Shown here: positions 33,897-43,997 of the stretch, piece by piece
How positions within the stretch are numbered: the first letter of the stretch is position 1
Layout: every line of letters starts with the position of its first letter
NCBI RefSeq assembly: GCF_010093595.1
Contig: NW_022985451.1
Location: 691,956-755,955, forward strand
From: Mytilinidion resinicola
Lineage: Eukaryota > Ascomycota > Dothideomycetes > Mytilinidiales > Mytilinidiaceae
Reading direction: 5' to 3'
DNA length: 64,000 nt
Notes under the pieces: model-generated
The model's database searches: none
Told to the model about the DNA's origin: nothing
The model's input: the letters and a program-made list of their open reading frames with translations, nothing else
Program-made: the position numbers and the translations under genes

Positions 33897-36009
33897 TCAT
33901 ACCTTCGCTTTTTGCTGAAGGGTAGCAGCCCCATTCCTCAATTCATTCTTAGTCTCCTTCCTCGCCTTCTCCTCATCGCCATCCGCCTTCTTTTCCCTCT
34001 TCCTCACCTTCTCATTCTCCCTCTCCCTCCTCCGCTCCTTCTCCCCCTCCATCCCCGTCTTCGTCTCCACATGCTGTCGACTGAGCACATTCTTCCCAAT
34101 CGCGAACGCGACTAGCAGGCCCACAGCCGCGAATACGACATACATGATCCACATGGTGCTGAGCGAGTCCGCAAACGCTTTCCTAGCCACCTCACGCTGT
34201 GCTCCCGGCAGCGCATCAATGATCGCGACGTTCGCGCCCGCCTGGCCGCCGCTGAGCGCCTTAGCGATGCCCGGATTCAGGGATTTCGAGAGCGTTCCGG
34301 CGCGCTTCTTCATCTCGTTCTGGAAGACGACGTTGCCGATGACGACGGATATGGCCGTGCCTAGGGAGCGGACGAAGCCGAACGTCGCCGTAGCCGTGGC
34401 GATGTCGCGCGGCGCGACGAGGGACTGCAGCGCAATCAGGGGGGCTTGGAAATTGGGGCCGACGCCGATGCCGGCGATGATCTGGTAGATGATGATTTTG
34501 GCCCATGAGGAGCCGGGAGCTAGGTCGATGAAGAGGCCGAAGCCGAGGGTCATGAAGCAGAAGCCGGCCCAGATGGGGGGGAGGTATTTGCCGGTTTTTT
34601 TGATGGAGAGGCCAGTGATGATGGAGCTGAAGGAGAGGGCGAGGGCTGTTGGGAGGAGGTACACGCCGGAGAGGAGGGGGGTCGCGCCTAGCACGGCTTG
34701 GAAGTAGAGGGGGAGGTAGTAGGAGCCTGAAATGAAGACGAAGGCGTGGAAAAAACAGACGCCGAGGGCGGCCATGTTGGACCGAGCGGAGAAAATGGGG
34801 AGTGGCATGATTGGGTAGGGTGCAATTCTCGCTTGGATGAGGAAGAAAAGAGCTACGGTCAGGACTCCGAAGACGAGGAGGCAGATAACTGTAGCGGAGC
34901 TCCAGGGGAAGCTTATTCCACCGAATTCAAGCCCGAATAGGAACATGAGTGTTCCGCCAACCATGGAAAGTGATCCGAGCCAGTCGATAGCCTTGAGACC
35001 TTCCCAGAGTGGCGTCCTGGGGGTGTGGAGGTCCAAAATTAGGAAAATGATGATAAGAGCAACTCCGTCGACGGGTAGGTTGATGTAAAAGCACCATCTC
35101 CAGGAAACCTTTTCCGTGAAAGCACCACCCACGATGGGACCTAGACTGGACGCAACCGCCCACACTCCTCCTATTATTCCGAAGTATGCGCCGCGGTCGC
35201 GCATACTAAAGAGATCACTTATGCAAATATTGACCAAGACGATGAGGCCGCCTCCACCTATTCCTTGAATAGCTCGTGCAGCGATCAACATGCCGATATT
35301 TATTGAGAGGCCTGCAATCAAGGATCCAATGAAGAAAACTATGTTTGCGATGAGGAGAATGGGTTTGCGTCCCCATATATCGGAAATCTTGCCCCATATG
35401 GGCGTCGATGCTGCACTGGCGAGTAGATATGAGGATCCTATCCAAGTGTAACCGGCAGAGGAGTGGAAGTGCTCTGAGATGGTCGGTAGGGCGGTCGTAA
35501 TGATTGTCTGGGAGGTATTAATATATGGACATCTGGATTATCAGATAATACATACAATGTCGATTGCTGCGAGAAAGACTGCCAACTATACATAATGTTA
35601 GTTTCTTTGTCGAATGTTCAAGGGTACTTCGAATCCATACACCTAGCGCAAACATGATGAGAGCAACCTTCAGCTTGCTTCGCGCAGGCTTCTCGTCAGT
35701 AATCCCAGTCGGCGCGTGCTCCACTGTTGCGTTTGTCGGGGGAGAAGGCGCCTGTTCATCATGACTGGTGACATCTCGTTCTGAACGCGAGGTGCCAGTG
35801 GAAGGCCGCTGGTTTGAATCGAGCTCCTTGTCCTTAGAATTGGGTGATACGCTGTTGGTCTGACTGTCAGGTCCTCGCTCCAGAGGAAGATTTCCGTCAG
35901 AAGCCATGGGCTCAGCAGGTTGCGCGCGTCCGGCATTGTTTATGGTGGTCGCCATTGCGGTGAGGGGCGATCGCAATAGTTGGGACGGTGACGGGACTCG
36001 ATGGACCAT
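33897..36009 (-). CDS. MFS multidrug transporter, DHA2 (14-TM) type
   Basis: Three exons: 36009-35643, 35578-35556 (23 nt) and 35507-33897, giving 666 aa. The tiny middle exon encodes VFLAAIDI, and the join to TIITTALPTISE restores the DHA2 motif in TM1. Other signatures are GKISDIWGRKP (motif A), ARAIQGIGGGG, LGPIVGG (motif C) and WRWCFYINLPVD, typical of 14-spanner drug:H+ antiporters. About 14 hydrophobic helices follow a soluble, Ser/Pro-rich N-terminus of about 115 residues. The C-terminal tail of about 50 residues is very highly charged (KERRRERENEKVRKREKK). Likely a plasma-membrane exporter of toxic compounds; substrate unknown. No biosynthetic genes are near, so a cluster role is not supported. 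An internal ATG at 35955 is an alternative start. Confidence 0.92.
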
Positions 36010-36907
36010 GTGGGTCTATGCAAGCGTGCTCTAGGAAAAGGATCAGGCCAAACTGTAGCATGGAACAGACATGATCTCAAACGAGAAAACGAGCATTATA
36101 ATAACTTTGCAACGTCTTGGTGATGTACGAAGAGTCGTGCGAAAGGCGCGATCTGAGCGGCGGGACTAGAGCCTGCCCTCAATGGTTCGGCACTTTCGGC
36201 GTGCCGAAGAGCCGTGAAGAGTACGTAAAGCAGCCGTGAGGGAGCTGCGACGGGGCGGCTGCATCTTGTGACGAATGCGAGGTGAAGATGTTGGTGTCTT
36301 GGGGTGAGAAGAGCGTCCGAGGGGTGCTGTGTCTCCATTGCCTACTGCTGAAAGGCGCACTCTAAGTCCGTCTAAGTCCGCCAAGAGTGCATCCCTAGGT
36401 ACTATCAGACACCGCGCAGACATTGGTCCCGTTCGCCTCGTCAGTGGGATCAACAAGCATACATCTATTCACACGGGTATGCACTCAAAGCTCAAAGCGA
36501 CTACGGCTGCTGCCTTTCCTTCTTGCTGACGGCTTTGTCAATAGCAGTCAGAGACTGCTCGTACAACCTCGTACACCACGTTGCAGCCGACAATTCACGA
36601 GATCTGCCTGCATTTGATATCAGGTGTCTTGGTGGGGGAACAACGTCTATACGATTCTATGTACATCTTAGTTGTCCCACTCTGACAGCGAGGTGCTAGA
36701 TGACGGGTATGAGGCCTTTTTCAATGTACATACTTCGTGCGCTATCCTGGGTGGCAGCTATGGAACTTCAGAATATCCACACGGCAGCAGGAAATGGACG
36801 ACTGTGCGGAGCTCTGTGCTGATATGCACTCCTGCCCTGCACGCTAAAGCGGAGGAAAGGAGTGTGACGACGCTATATTAGGAGAACGAGGCATTGTATA
36901 TTCATAT
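36010..36907. other. intergenic, no gene seen
   Basis: Upstream of the MFS gene and downstream of the broken gene at 36908. A small direct repeat (gtccgtctaa / gtccgccaag) is near 36365. No coding region supported. Confidence 0.4.
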
Positions 36908-38010
36908 CTACGCTGAGAACTTGATATTAATCAGCCCTGCTGCGATGTCCTTAGGCCAACCCGTAATATTCGTATGCGACCATCTACAAACGAACGCGAC
37001 ATCCGTCTCCGTGCCCGACGGCACTCCATCTACCCTAACTCCACCGAGCAAAAAGCTCACATCCACATCCTCCTGTTCTTCATAAGACACATTGATCCGC
37101 CGCCTGATCCGCACAATGAACGCTAGATTGTTTGGCTCTTGAGGGTAGTAAGCCATCTCACTATGGTATTCTGGTTGCTGTTTCAACATCGGGACCATCG
37201 ACAGGCGAGTATCATATAACCAGCGACAACCGCGGCCCAAGCCACGCACCGTCGGCCAGGCGGCGCTAGATTCGAGTGTGAACATGCCTTTCTTGAAACC
37301 TTCCGGGCGATGTGGATCGTGGAGTGGAAATATCAGCTCCATGTCGCCCATCCAGGCACTCCCACGTCTATTGTTGCTTGCTTTGACGTCGACGACTAGG
37401 TCAATGGGGGCAGGTGAGGCACTTGGGAGAGGCTCTCCGCGTTTGGAATGTAAAGGCCACAATGCGAGGTCAAAGTCATGGAAACATCCCATGGCTGCTT
37501 TAGAGTATTTCTGCCAGTCCAGTCGGTGGGATAACTGTAGTTTTGGGCAACACTGGGTGAGTCACGAGCTCCATCGTTGTTGCCAGAGCCGGATTGTATT
37601 GCAAGGATGAGGGGCCTGCAGTTTGATTCTAGTTCTATAAATAAGGAGGGTGCACTGGGAGCCTTGGGGGAACCCTTTAGGATAGGTGCGGGTATCAAAG
37701 GAGCGTCTGGGACTTTAATCTGTCGAGGGCCACCGTCATGGAAGCTGCCGGTGTTGACTTCAGTCGGCAGTTGGAAGATGCCGGTGCTGAGCTGCAAGCC
37801 TACGATCGAGCTGGGGAACCCTTTCCGAGGTCCCAGTCGAAGAAGCCCGGCTTCTGTAGCGTTTCTATGCGTCGTTTGGCATACTCTGGGAATATCAGGG
37901 TTCTGTTGGTCCAGTCGTATACGGGCGCTGGTGCGGGTTGGAGTTGGTGATGGTTGAGTTCATTTGTTCGTACGCGAATGTTTTTGATACCCTGCTCTAA
38001 GGATGGAAGG
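36908..38010 (-). pseudogene. frame-broken gene of unknown function
   Basis: Protein-like sequence runs through three frames on the minus strand. Segment 1 (about 38000-37800) includes PVYDWTNRTLIFPEYAKRR and GFFDWDLGKG. Segment 2 (about 37820-37470) has FPSSIVGLQLSTGIFQLPTE and LFIELESNC. Segment 3 (about 37480-36908) has DFDLALWPLHSKRGEPL to the stop. Adding one base at each of two short homopolymer runs (near 37826 in a G run and near 37474 in a C run) would restore one frame. No good splice sites occur at either point. It is therefore either a decaying gene or two sequencing indels. The last 190 residues are the most convincing as protein. The family is not recognised and the start is uncertain. 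Confidence 0.55.
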
Positions 38011-38263
38011 ATGGATGAATGGAGAAAGAGTGGATGAAGTGACTGTAGAGAGCGGAGAGAGGACAATAAAATCTTCTTCCATATTGCCATGGAGTGATAG
38101 TATGCTATGCGAAGCCGCAGTGCTTGTCGAAACACTTTCTCAGTTTCTCTCATGGTCCATTTCAGGTGATGCTTATTCTCATTTGAATAGTTCCGACGAA
38201 ACTATACTCCAAGGGGACCTAAGATAACGACAGTTGGCCATAAGCATTAAGTATTACCAGAGC

Positions 38264-39862
38264 CTACCGCCTTGGCAGATCGGGTCTACCTTTCGTAGAC
38301 CAATCCTTTAAAGTGTTTCCGAGGAGACCGAGCAGTAGAATGACAGTCCCGTCCTTTATTAAGGAACCATAATCAAATAGAGGAGCTTTTTCATCCTCTT
38401 GCCACACTCTGTCCCAGTCAAACTTATGCCATGCATGGTTTTGAGACTCCGGCTCCACCAACCCAAAGATCTTCTTGCATCCGCAAGACAATATGTCTAC
38501 CATGGCCCCCAACTCTGGATTATATTCGAACAGGTGGTCGCGTTCCCACGTGCCGTAACTCCCATGGTACATCACACCCTGGCAAGCAAGTTCGAAGGCC
38601 ATTTTGTAATGCCGTATGTACTTTGACAAGTACGATGGTTCTACAAAGCGCTCCAATGTCTCCTGCCAACTCTCAAAGAGCTCAGTAGAAGTTCCATCGT
38701 CAGAAACGTACAAGCCGAAGGCGCCCTCGACGCTGTTCTGGTTCACTGCGACCTCGTTTATTGGATCAAAAGTTCCGGATATTTGGGCGAGATACCGGGT
38801 GTTCTTGTGCATTAAAGCCAGGAGTAAGTTCTGTTGACGTTCTGTCAAGGACACCAATGAATTCGCATCCCCTCGAACTTTAGGTGGGGGTAACAAGGCG
38901 TAGAGGGCGTCTCCTGAACTCATGATTTCGCTTTGATTGGAATCAATTACTAGCTTCAACTTGCCTGGCGTGTTGAGCTCGAGCAACGGCAGCAGATAAT
39001 AGAGGGTGTCGAAGTTGCAGAGCTCTTTTTTCGGATTGGACTTCTCAGTCCAGGGTAGAGACTCTTGTAACCAGTTCACAAAATTGCTGTAGGTTGGGAA
39101 GGGCATCTGCTCCAGTTCCGCCCTTAGACTAAGCGATTGGCGTAGTTGTTTGAGAGCTAGCTCTCCAGTGTGAGCCAGTCCATTTAGGATTTCAATGAAT
39201 CGCTCTTCCTCTGGAGTGATCTTGCCGAGATACGGCTTGTATACGATATCGTGATAGACATCTTCCCAGGCATACATAAACGCGGTCGCAACTTGAATTT
39301 CCACAGCGAGACCTGGGTAATCTCTGTACTGTGCATCGTCCGTTTTCAGCTTGCAGCGGAAGTGGATTGATTTTAAGCCTAGCGGCCAACCACCCTCTCC
39401 GACCACCCTCTTGGCCTCTCTCTTGATGCCTGTCCGATTGATAATACTGCTTTCAAGGTCGCTGAGTTTGTCATTCAATGGGTTTTCGAGGGGGGGCTTC
39501 CAATCCCATGGGTTGAGAAATGGATCGAAGGTTGTCTCAATCATTTCGCGCACTTGATCCACATCATTCGGGAAGGTAATGGCGATCCGAACTCCAGCCA
39601 GATCGATCAAGTCATGCTTAATCTTGTCTGTATCCTCGTAAGGTGCCTTTCTTCGCTCCTGTCTTCTTATGATCGAGTCTTTGAGGCTTTTCTGGGCCTT
39701 TGGGCGGCTCCTGATCCCGTGGCGTATCTGAGCTATCTCGAGCTTCTGTGTGCAGATTGCTTCAGCTTGTTTCGCAAGCTTCTCGTATGTTTCGATCTCT
39801 TTTGGCCAATTATTCACAAAAGAGTCAATGACAGATAAGGCTTCCTGCTGAGTACCCGACAT
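38264..39862 (-). CDS. RelA/SpoT synthetase-domain protein (fungal)
   Basis: Single exon, 532 aa from the ATG at 39862 (MSGTQQEALS). Open frame continues upstream, but this start fits the domain layout. A helical N-terminus (WPKEIETYEKLAKQAEAIC) leads to the (p)ppGpp synthetase-type fold: DLAGVRIAITFP (about residue 87, with the metal-binding Asp), GLKSIHF (about 162, the G-loop position) and VEIQVATAFMYAWEDVYHD (about 187, with the catalytic-type Glu). The acidic residues of the fold are kept, but the usual G-loop Tyr is Leu, and the Arg of EIQIRT is Ala, so alarmone synthesis is not assured. No hydrolase (HD) domain is seen. The C-terminal 300 residues are helical and not recognised. It is divergent from a CorA-like gene. 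Confidence 0.85.
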   Translation of the reverse strand: MSGTQQEALSVIDSFVNNWPKEIETYEKLAKQAEAICTQKLEIAQIRHGIRSRPKAQKSLKDSIIRRQERRKAPYEDTDKIKHDLIDLAGVRIAITFPNDVDQVREMIETTFDPFLNPWDWKPPLENPLNDKLSDLESSIINRTGIKREAKRVVGEGGWPLGLKSIHFRCKLKTDDAQYRDYPGLAVEIQVATAFMYAWEDVYHDIVYKPYLGKITPEEERFIEILNGLAHTGELALKQLRQSLSLRAELEQMPFPTYSNFVNWLQESLPWTEKSNPKKELCNFDTLYYLLPLLELNTPGKLKLVIDSNQSEIMSSGDALYALLPPPKVRGDANSLVSLTERQQNLLLALMHKNTRYLAQISGTFDPINEVAVNQNSVEGAFGLYVSDDGTSTELFESWQETLERFVEPSYLSKYIRHYKMAFELACQGVMYHGSYGTWERDHLFEYNPELGAMVDILSCGCKKIFGLVEPESQNHAWHKFDWDRVWQEDEKAPLFDYGSLIKDGTVILLLGLLGNTLKDWSTKGRPDLPRR

Positions 39863-40523
39863 GTTTGTCACTTTCAGATGGCAATTGCGAAACAACAGGT
39901 GGAAGCTGATGCTGGTGGGTTTGGGAGGAAACTCGAACACGGGCCCATGAAGCCGTCGGGCAGTTTGGTCATCAAGTCAAATGTCGAGATGTCGATGAGA
40001 ATGCCAAAATCGATGGACTCGCAGTCTTTCAGCCTGCCAACTACCCAAGCTTTTCTCTCAAAAAGCAAAACTGATCAACGCAAACCAGACCTCGAACCCC
40101 TCCACCCTCAAGTACCCCAGCCACATGTCAGACGACGTGGTACCCGCATACAACCTGCAAGCTTCCCTTGCTAAGGCAACTCTCCAGCCTCGTACACGCC
40201 TTCAGCTCCCAATGCGAAATTCATTTAATTCGACATGTCCAGAAACCTCGGCGAAAAGGCCAAGGCGGATTTCATGCATGTGGCGTTGCGCCATCCAATC
40301 AGCTAGCCGCTTCACAGCCTTTTCGCTTACCATATCTCTCTCGATCAGCTTGTTGACACAGCCTGATCAGCTCCAAGCTACTCACCGGTCATGTTGGATC
40401 TTGAAGGAATTCTTCTGCCTATGCGTGAGGGTCTAAGTAGTCGCCATCTAAGAGTGAAATAGCCCTTCACATCTTATTGATATCTTTGATCTAGAAATAC
40501 CATTTATCTTACTCTGAAGTCGA
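39863..40523. promoter_or_regulatory. divergent promoter region of RelA/SpoT and CorA-like genes
   Basis: A 661-bp spacer between head-to-head start codons. It must contain both promoters. An open frame at 40125-40436 has no family features. No specific sites named. Confidence 0.5.
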
Positions 40524-42316
40524 ATGCCAATGTCATACCTAGCAAGAGTGCGGTCCGAGGCACAGCTCAACCCAGGCCTGTCCCCGCTGTTACAATTTCT
40601 ATCCCAAGACCCCTCCAAACACTCTCAAAAACCTTCTCGAATAAAATTCATCGAGCACCCCAAACTCTCAAGAGCACAAAACCTAGCTCAGGCCCACACC
40701 AACCTCCAAGACATTGTTGCGAGAATCGAAAGCGCTGCCACTCAGGTTGCAGCACTACAACCTAGGATCAACAACTCATATGCCAGAAAGCTACTCTCCG
40801 AACATCAGCTGTAGAGAACCCAGCTGAAATCTCAGCTGTAGAGAACCGAGCTGAAGCCTCAGCTGTGCAGGGCTCATCTGAACTTACTAGCGCGCCACCC
40901 TGGGGGTGGCCCCCTTCCTTCCCCTAGTATATATACAACTAGCTAGACGTCTATAGAAATCAGAGTTCACATCAATTTCAACCTGAGTCTGCCCGAACAC
41001 CAGACGAAGATGTCTTCGGCTGCACCTTAATGATCGAAGACATCCAACCTAGCCATATCGAATACTTAGGCGAAAGACTTTCCATCGACCCAGTATTCTT
41101 CGCAGGCTATCTCGGAACGGATTACAGAGCCGTGGAACAACACCCGTTACCGTTATGGGCCACATCCCTACCATCCGAATCCGCGACCCAGGAATTCTGC
41201 CACTTACATTATCAGCGTGTTGTCAAGCTTGAGAGAAGCTTGAAGACGCCGCCCGAGACAACGCTTCTTGTTTCCGCGACTAACGTACCTCGGGCTGTGA
41301 AGCGATTGACCCCGTTGAGTGGTGTGGATGTTGCGCTGGCGAGGACTTGTACTTCAGTGCTCAGGAAATGCTTTGATTCTGGGTTTTGGATCTGTAAGCG
41401 CGGATGACGTCTTTTCACTCTGGAGTAACAGGATCATGGCTGATTGTTGAGTGAAATAGGTTTGATAATCGTGGATTCTACGACCGCGAAGGTCGTCCCG
41501 CAAGCGAGCGCGAGGTACGGTGTGCCGACCTTCGTGGCGAGCCAGACACCGTTACATGGCCCTGTGCGACTCGAAAAGAGCTTTGTGGATATGTCTCAAG
41601 CTCAGGTTGCTTTGCAGGGCGACGTTCATTTGTTGTCATCCGAGTTTGATCGTCTCGTTGCTTGCATTACGCGCGAAAATACACTTAGCATGGAGAAACC
41701 AAGCATGATCTCACTCTGTCTCAATCCGTTGCGCCTCGCTCTTCGAGAGTTTCTGGTCTACTCAATCACGATGAATCGATACGTCAGGTACTATGAGTAC
41801 TCCTTGAAGGATGTGGATCTCTCTGTTCGAGAAGGCGACCTCAACGACCTGCAGATATGGCGGCGGCGAGCATTTCAAACTCTGCAGAGACTGTTCGCTA
41901 TGCATGATTTTGTGGAGCACTGGAACACTAAAGAACGGCCGCCCGAAGAGTCTGAAGCATCTCTTGGAGCCTGGTTGATCAAGGATATTCAACACTTGAT
42001 AACTGCCATCGAGCACCATAGTCGATCCTTAGAGACGATGATTCCGGTGACGACGGCAATGGTTCAGCTCGCCGACGTCCGTCGATCGACGGAGGAGGCT
42101 TCGCACGTCAAACAGTTGACGTACCTGGCGCTCGTCTTCATCCCATTGTCGTTTGTCGCAAGTCTGTTTAGTATGTCTGAGAAAGTAGCACCTTGGAGCA
42201 GAAACTTCTGGTTATACTTTGTGGTTGCTGTGCCACTTCTACTCTTTGTCTTGGCAGCGAGCTGGCTGATGCCTTTTAGAGGCCACACAGCGAGACATAA
42301 GCAAAAGATGAGATGA
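40524..42316 (+). CDS. CorA-like Mg2+ transporter-family membrane protein
   Basis: Three exons: 40524-40810, 40957-41393 and 41460-42316, giving 526 aa. Phases agree (2, then 1). The body has the CorA-like pattern of a large N-terminal soluble domain, long helices (VKLERSLK; HSRSLETMIPVTTAMVQLADVRRSTEEASHVKQLTYLALVFIPLSFVASLFSM) and two C-terminal membrane segments. In transporters of this family a GMN motif ends the first membrane helix. Here the equivalent site reads LFSMSEK, so the Gly and Asn are missing, as in many fungal CorA-like proteins whose ion is unknown. The first 96 residues are helical. The first intron (40811-40956) holds a 27-bp tandem repeat that includes the splice donor. 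Confidence 0.8.
40805..40885 (+). repeat. 27-bp tandem repeat spanning a 5' splice site, three copies
   Basis: Copies start at 40805, 40832 and 40859 (tcagctgtagagaaccc and then agctgaaatc). The first two are nearly identical, the third diverged. Each of the first two contains the donor CAGCT|GTAGAG. The repeat lies at the start of intron 1 of the CorA-like gene. Confidence 0.85.
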
Positions 42317-42876
42317 AAGAAGATAGTTGTTCGATGCGGACCCTATGTAGTAGCAAGAAATCGTAAGTTTCAGAACGGTAAAATATCTATCCGCCACTGT
42401 CTGGGGTGCCCTCACGCATCATTCAAACCTCGAAGGAGATCCAAAATCCTAGAGCGAGAATGAAAGCCGTCCCAAAAGGCTTTGCGGTGCTTTGAAAAAG
42501 AGTCTATAAATGCTTGGCCGCCACTGTCGGAGGTGCTTTAGTGCATCGTGCGAACTCCAGATGAGATGCCAGATCCTAAAGAGCGTGAATTAGAGCGGCG
42601 CCAAACGTTTCTAATTGACCTATCTCGCCGCTGTTGGGGGTTGGTTCAGAACCAGATTAGAAGTGTAGAAGGGAAGCCAACACCGGCTGCAAGAAAGTGT
42701 GCATAGGCTTTTGCTCAGATCAAATTAGGGAGACGGGATCATCCATCCTATCTCATTGTTTTGAGGAACGTTCAAAGGCGACTTTTAGGTCACTCATTCG
42801 TTCATCAAGAAAGAGCACCTCTCTTGCTTCATCCTTTCAGTAGACTACCAAGCTTCTTCTTCCCTCCCGCACTCAA
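42317..42876. repeat. intergenic with a diverged tandem repeat, about 110-127 bp period
   Basis: The words ccgccactgtc, gtgcatc, agatcctaaagagcg and the like recur: the core starts at 42391, 42518 and (partial, cgccgctgttgg) 42626. Two copies plus a fragment. It sits between convergent genes and has no coding frame. Confidence 0.6.
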
Positions 42877-43997
42877 TCACCTTTTCTTCGCCTTCCAATC
42901 CCTGTACGCCGCATGCATCAACACCACAAAACTCTGCCCCTCGGGACTCCCCGTCGTAAACGGCGTCCGATCATGCCAGTTCAGCGGATTAATTGCCGGG
43001 CTCACAATCCCCGTCCCCGCATCAATCCCTGCATCCACAACCCCCATCTTCTTCTCCGCCCACTTCGTATACTTCCCACCGAAGCTATCCGGCGCCAGCA
43101 CAGCCAGCCGAAACGTCGTCGCCGTCAGCATCGCCGTCCCCGAGATCTCGCCGAACCAAGTCGTGTCATTGAGGTAGTTGCGCAGCAGGCCAGAGGAGTC
43201 AGTATCGAGAGCTATGGCGCTGTCGATGATGTGCTTGATGGCCGCGGTGAGGGAACTTTGCTCGCTCTCTGTGGCACTGTTGAAAGGGGATTTGCGGAGG
43301 GTGGAGAGGACGCGCGCCATGCCGCTGGCGGCCCAGCCGTTGCCGGTGCTCCAGAGGCCGAAGTCTTTGGTTTGCGGACCGGTGATGTGGTACCATGGCC
43401 CAGTTGGGGTGACGAGCACGTCTCGGTAGAGGAGGCATTGGCCCGCGGACTCTTTTGCTAGAGCCAGGTTGTTCTTTGCCACGGCGTAGTACGCTAGGAA
43501 TGGAGGAGCCATGTAGACTTCGTCTGCCCATAGCTCGGGGAGTGATTCACGCTGGGAGATGGCGCCGTTTGGCCAGCGCGGGACGTCGTTCACGAGGTGC
43601 TTCTCTTGCCGGACTGCCGCGTCGGTGTAGACGCTGTTTGTCTTCCCGATGAGGAGGGCTGGCACGCCGAGGGAGGCTGGGTCGCCTGCTGCCCCTAGAT
43701 AGGAGAGTTAGTACAGAGCTCTATTACTGTATATCAAGTAAAGTTATACTCACCAGCGCCGTCGACGAGTGTGACGTTATTCGTTCTGATATGCGGTTTG
43801 ACATAGTTCAAAGCGTCCACTTGGTCCACGTTCAAGACTGGTAGTTTCCCACCTGGGAACGGATCTGCGCCGAAGACAGACCATTCAGGGTTCTTCCATT
43901 CTAGCAGAGCTTCGCATACCGTCCCGTATTCCCAGCTATGCACCGCTAGAGTCACAGCCTGAGAGAGGACTTTCGCAACTAGCGCGGCGGAAACCAT
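42877..43997 (-). CDS. six-hairpin glycoside hydrolase, GH88/GH105-like
   Basis: Two exons: 43997-43754 and 43694-42877, 59-nt intron (GTGAGT...TACTAACT...CTAG), giving 353 aa. The sequence shows the Trp/Tyr/His-rich loops of (alpha/alpha)6 barrel enzymes of the unsaturated uronyl hydrolase group: LPELWADEVYMAPPFLAYYA, GPWYHITG, FGLWSTGNGWAASGMARVL and SSGLLRNYLND. The Asp in ADEVYM and the WSTGNGW motif match the active-site region of GH105. By family analogy it would remove unsaturated galacturonyl ends from pectin fragments by hydration. The N-terminus (MVSAALVAKVLSQAVTLAV) is hydrophobic, but not a clear signal peptide; an intracellular enzyme is possible. Confidence 0.85.

Noticed and set aside
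36096..36456. short overlapping minus-strand frames
   Set aside because: Too short, unsupported, and mutually overlapping.
40811..40925. coding repeat (SAVENPAEI-type) in the third frame
   Set aside because: The frame ends at a TAG and joins nothing; the region behaves as an intron with matching phases on both sides.
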